A stretch of DNA of 64,000 bases from Pseudomaricurvus sp965656525 (GTDB lineage: Bacteria > Pseudomonadota > Gammaproteobacteria > Pseudomonadales > Cellvibrionaceae): assembly GCA_965656525.1 (NCBI GenBank), contig CBFHKY010000014.1, positions 1 through 64,000 on the forward strand, given 5' to 3'. Made by a program: the position numbers and the translations under genes. Of the stretch, positions 63,112-64,000 are shown one piece after another (the stretch's first letter is position 1; each line of letters opens with the position of its first letter). Below the pieces are notes generated by a model. The model worked only from the letters and a program-made list of their open reading frames with translations. It ran no database searches and was not told the DNA's origin.

Positions 63112-64000
63112 TTGAAAAAACTGCAAGCCATTCGTGGCATGAACGATTTGCTTCCTAGTGAATCGAGTATTTGGCAGTATCTGGAAGCAACCGTTGCTAA
63201 AGTGGTGACGAGTTACGGCTATCAAGAGATTCGTTTTCCTATCTTGGAAACGACGGATCTCTTTAAACGCTCGATTGGTGAAGTGACCGATATTGTCGAA
63301 AAAGAAATGTACACTTTCGATGATCGCAATGGCGACAGTTTAACGATGCGCCCTGAAGGGACAGCCAGTTGTGTCCGCGCGTGTGAGCAACATGGCTTAC
63401 TTTATAACCAGACACAGCGCTTATGGTATCACGGGCCTATGTTTCGTTATGAGCGACCACAAAAGGGGCGTCTACGTCAGTTTCATCAAATAGGTATCGA
63501 AACTTTCGGTATGACTGGCCCCGATATCGATGCCGAGCTGTTGCTAATGACAGCTCGTTTGTGGGATCAGCTTGGTATTCGTGACGCCGTGACTTTGCAG
63601 TTAAATACGTTGGGCAGCAATGAGGCAAGAGCTCAATACCGCGAAGCATTGGTTGATTATTTGTCTGCTCGTAAAGAGCAGCTTGACGAAGACAGCTTGC
63701 GTCGTTTGGACAGTAATCCGCTAAGAATTTTAGACAGTAAAGACCCCAATACACAGGCGCTTTTGAATGATGCCCCCGCGCTGCAAGATTTTCTAGATGA
63801 AGAATCCAAAGTGCATTTTTCTGGCCTAACCGCTCTGTTAGATGCTGCTGGTATTGCTTATGAGGTCAATCCGCGTTTGGTTCGAGGCCTTGATTATTAC
63901 AGCAAAACGGTTTTTGAGTGGGTGACTACGCACTTAGGAGCTCAAGGTACGGTTTGTGCCGGTGGCCGTTATGATGGCTTGGTTGAGCAGTTGGGTGGCA
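63112..64000 (+). CDS. hisS: Histidine-tRNA ligase, N-terminal part (runs off the window end)
   Basis: HisS charges tRNA-His. The visible 296 codons begin with a TTG (AAGGA seven bases upstream) and read KKLQAIRGMNDLLPSESSIW. ETTDLFKRSIGEVTDIVEKEMYTF, the class II motif TMRPEGTASCVRA, RYERPQKGRLRQFHQIGIE and the histidine-binding RGLDYYSKTVFEW follow. The C-terminal anticodon-binding domain lies beyond the window. Confidence 0.96.
   Translation, partial: MKKLQAIRGMNDLLPSESSIWQYLEATVAKVVTSYGYQEIRFPILETTDLFKRSIGEVTDIVEKEMYTFDDRNGDSLTMRPEGTASCVRACEQHGLLYNQTQRLWYHGPMFRYERPQKGRLRQFHQIGIETFGMTGPDIDAELLLMTARLWDQLGIRDAVTLQLNTLGSNEARAQYREALVDYLSARKEQLDEDSLRRLDSNPLRILDSKDPNTQALLNDAPALQDFLDEESKVHFSGLTALLDAAGIAYEVNPRLVRGLDYYSKTVFEWVTTHLGAQGTVCAGGRYDGLVEQLGG

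Overview
The window looks like chromosomal DNA of a marine-type gammaproteobacterium with mid-range G+C. This rests on gammaproteobacterial blocks such as queA-tgt-secD-secF, suhB/trmJ-iscR and ndk-rlmN-pilW-rodZ-ispG-hisS, on three TonB-dependent receptors, and on Tat-exported PhoX and DUF1552 proteins. A Cellvibrionales-like lineage is a guess from gene order only. No rRNA, tRNA, CRISPR array or intact insertion sequence was seen.

Layout. (1) 1-9518: the 5' end of a TonB receptor on the minus strand, then a likely operon of a triheme cytochrome c, a secreted protein of unknown function, a DUF1592-type lipoprotein with a haem-like CXXCH, and a Tat-exported DUF1552 protein. It ends in an atypical response regulator, a QseC-like kinase and an intact QseB-like regulator. 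(2) 10108-19603: a probable catabolic island with a CoA ligase, a KstD-like flavoprotein, an SRPBCC protein, a TonB receptor, a beta-hydroxyacid dehydrogenase, an SDR and OsmC. (3) 19715-25025: valS, purC, glk. (4) 25110-35507: a phosphorus-scavenging locus with PhoX, an AraC regulator, a degenerate GGDEF membrane protein, a large TonB receptor and a dual-domain beta-propeller phytase, followed by a polysaccharide deacetylase. (5) 36064-41216: queA-tgt-secD-secF, without yajC in its usual place. (6) 41218-44458: a variable patch with the scar of a deleted type I secretion operon, a frameshifted secreted-protein gene carrying a 10-G tract, a VanZ-like gene, and a candidate sigma-54-driven small RNA. 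(7) 44459-49228: DUF2058, recQ, suhB, trmJ. (8) 49228-57319: two adjacent IscR-type sites, then iscR, an IscS-type desulfurase and sufB-C-D-S-A-T-E. (9) 57360-64000: a small secreted protein, then ndk, rlmN, pilW, rodZ, ispG and the start of hisS.

How the parts work together. Region 8 holds a complete SUF iron-sulfur cluster assembly set in the chromosomal position (trmJ-iscR-iscS ... ndk-rlmN) where many relatives keep ISC. IscR sites overlapping the promoter imply feedback from cluster status. Region 4 would bind and import a phosphorus-containing ligand through the outer membrane and release phosphate with PhoX and phytase. Region 1 may form an uncharacterised periplasmic redox module under local two-component control.

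The least ordinary signals are the D51G response regulator paralogue next to an intact copy, the hlyB-hlyD deletion scar followed directly by the G-tract gene, the sigma-54 promoter plus terminator with no real ORF between, and the cytochrome/DUF1592/DUF1552 operon.
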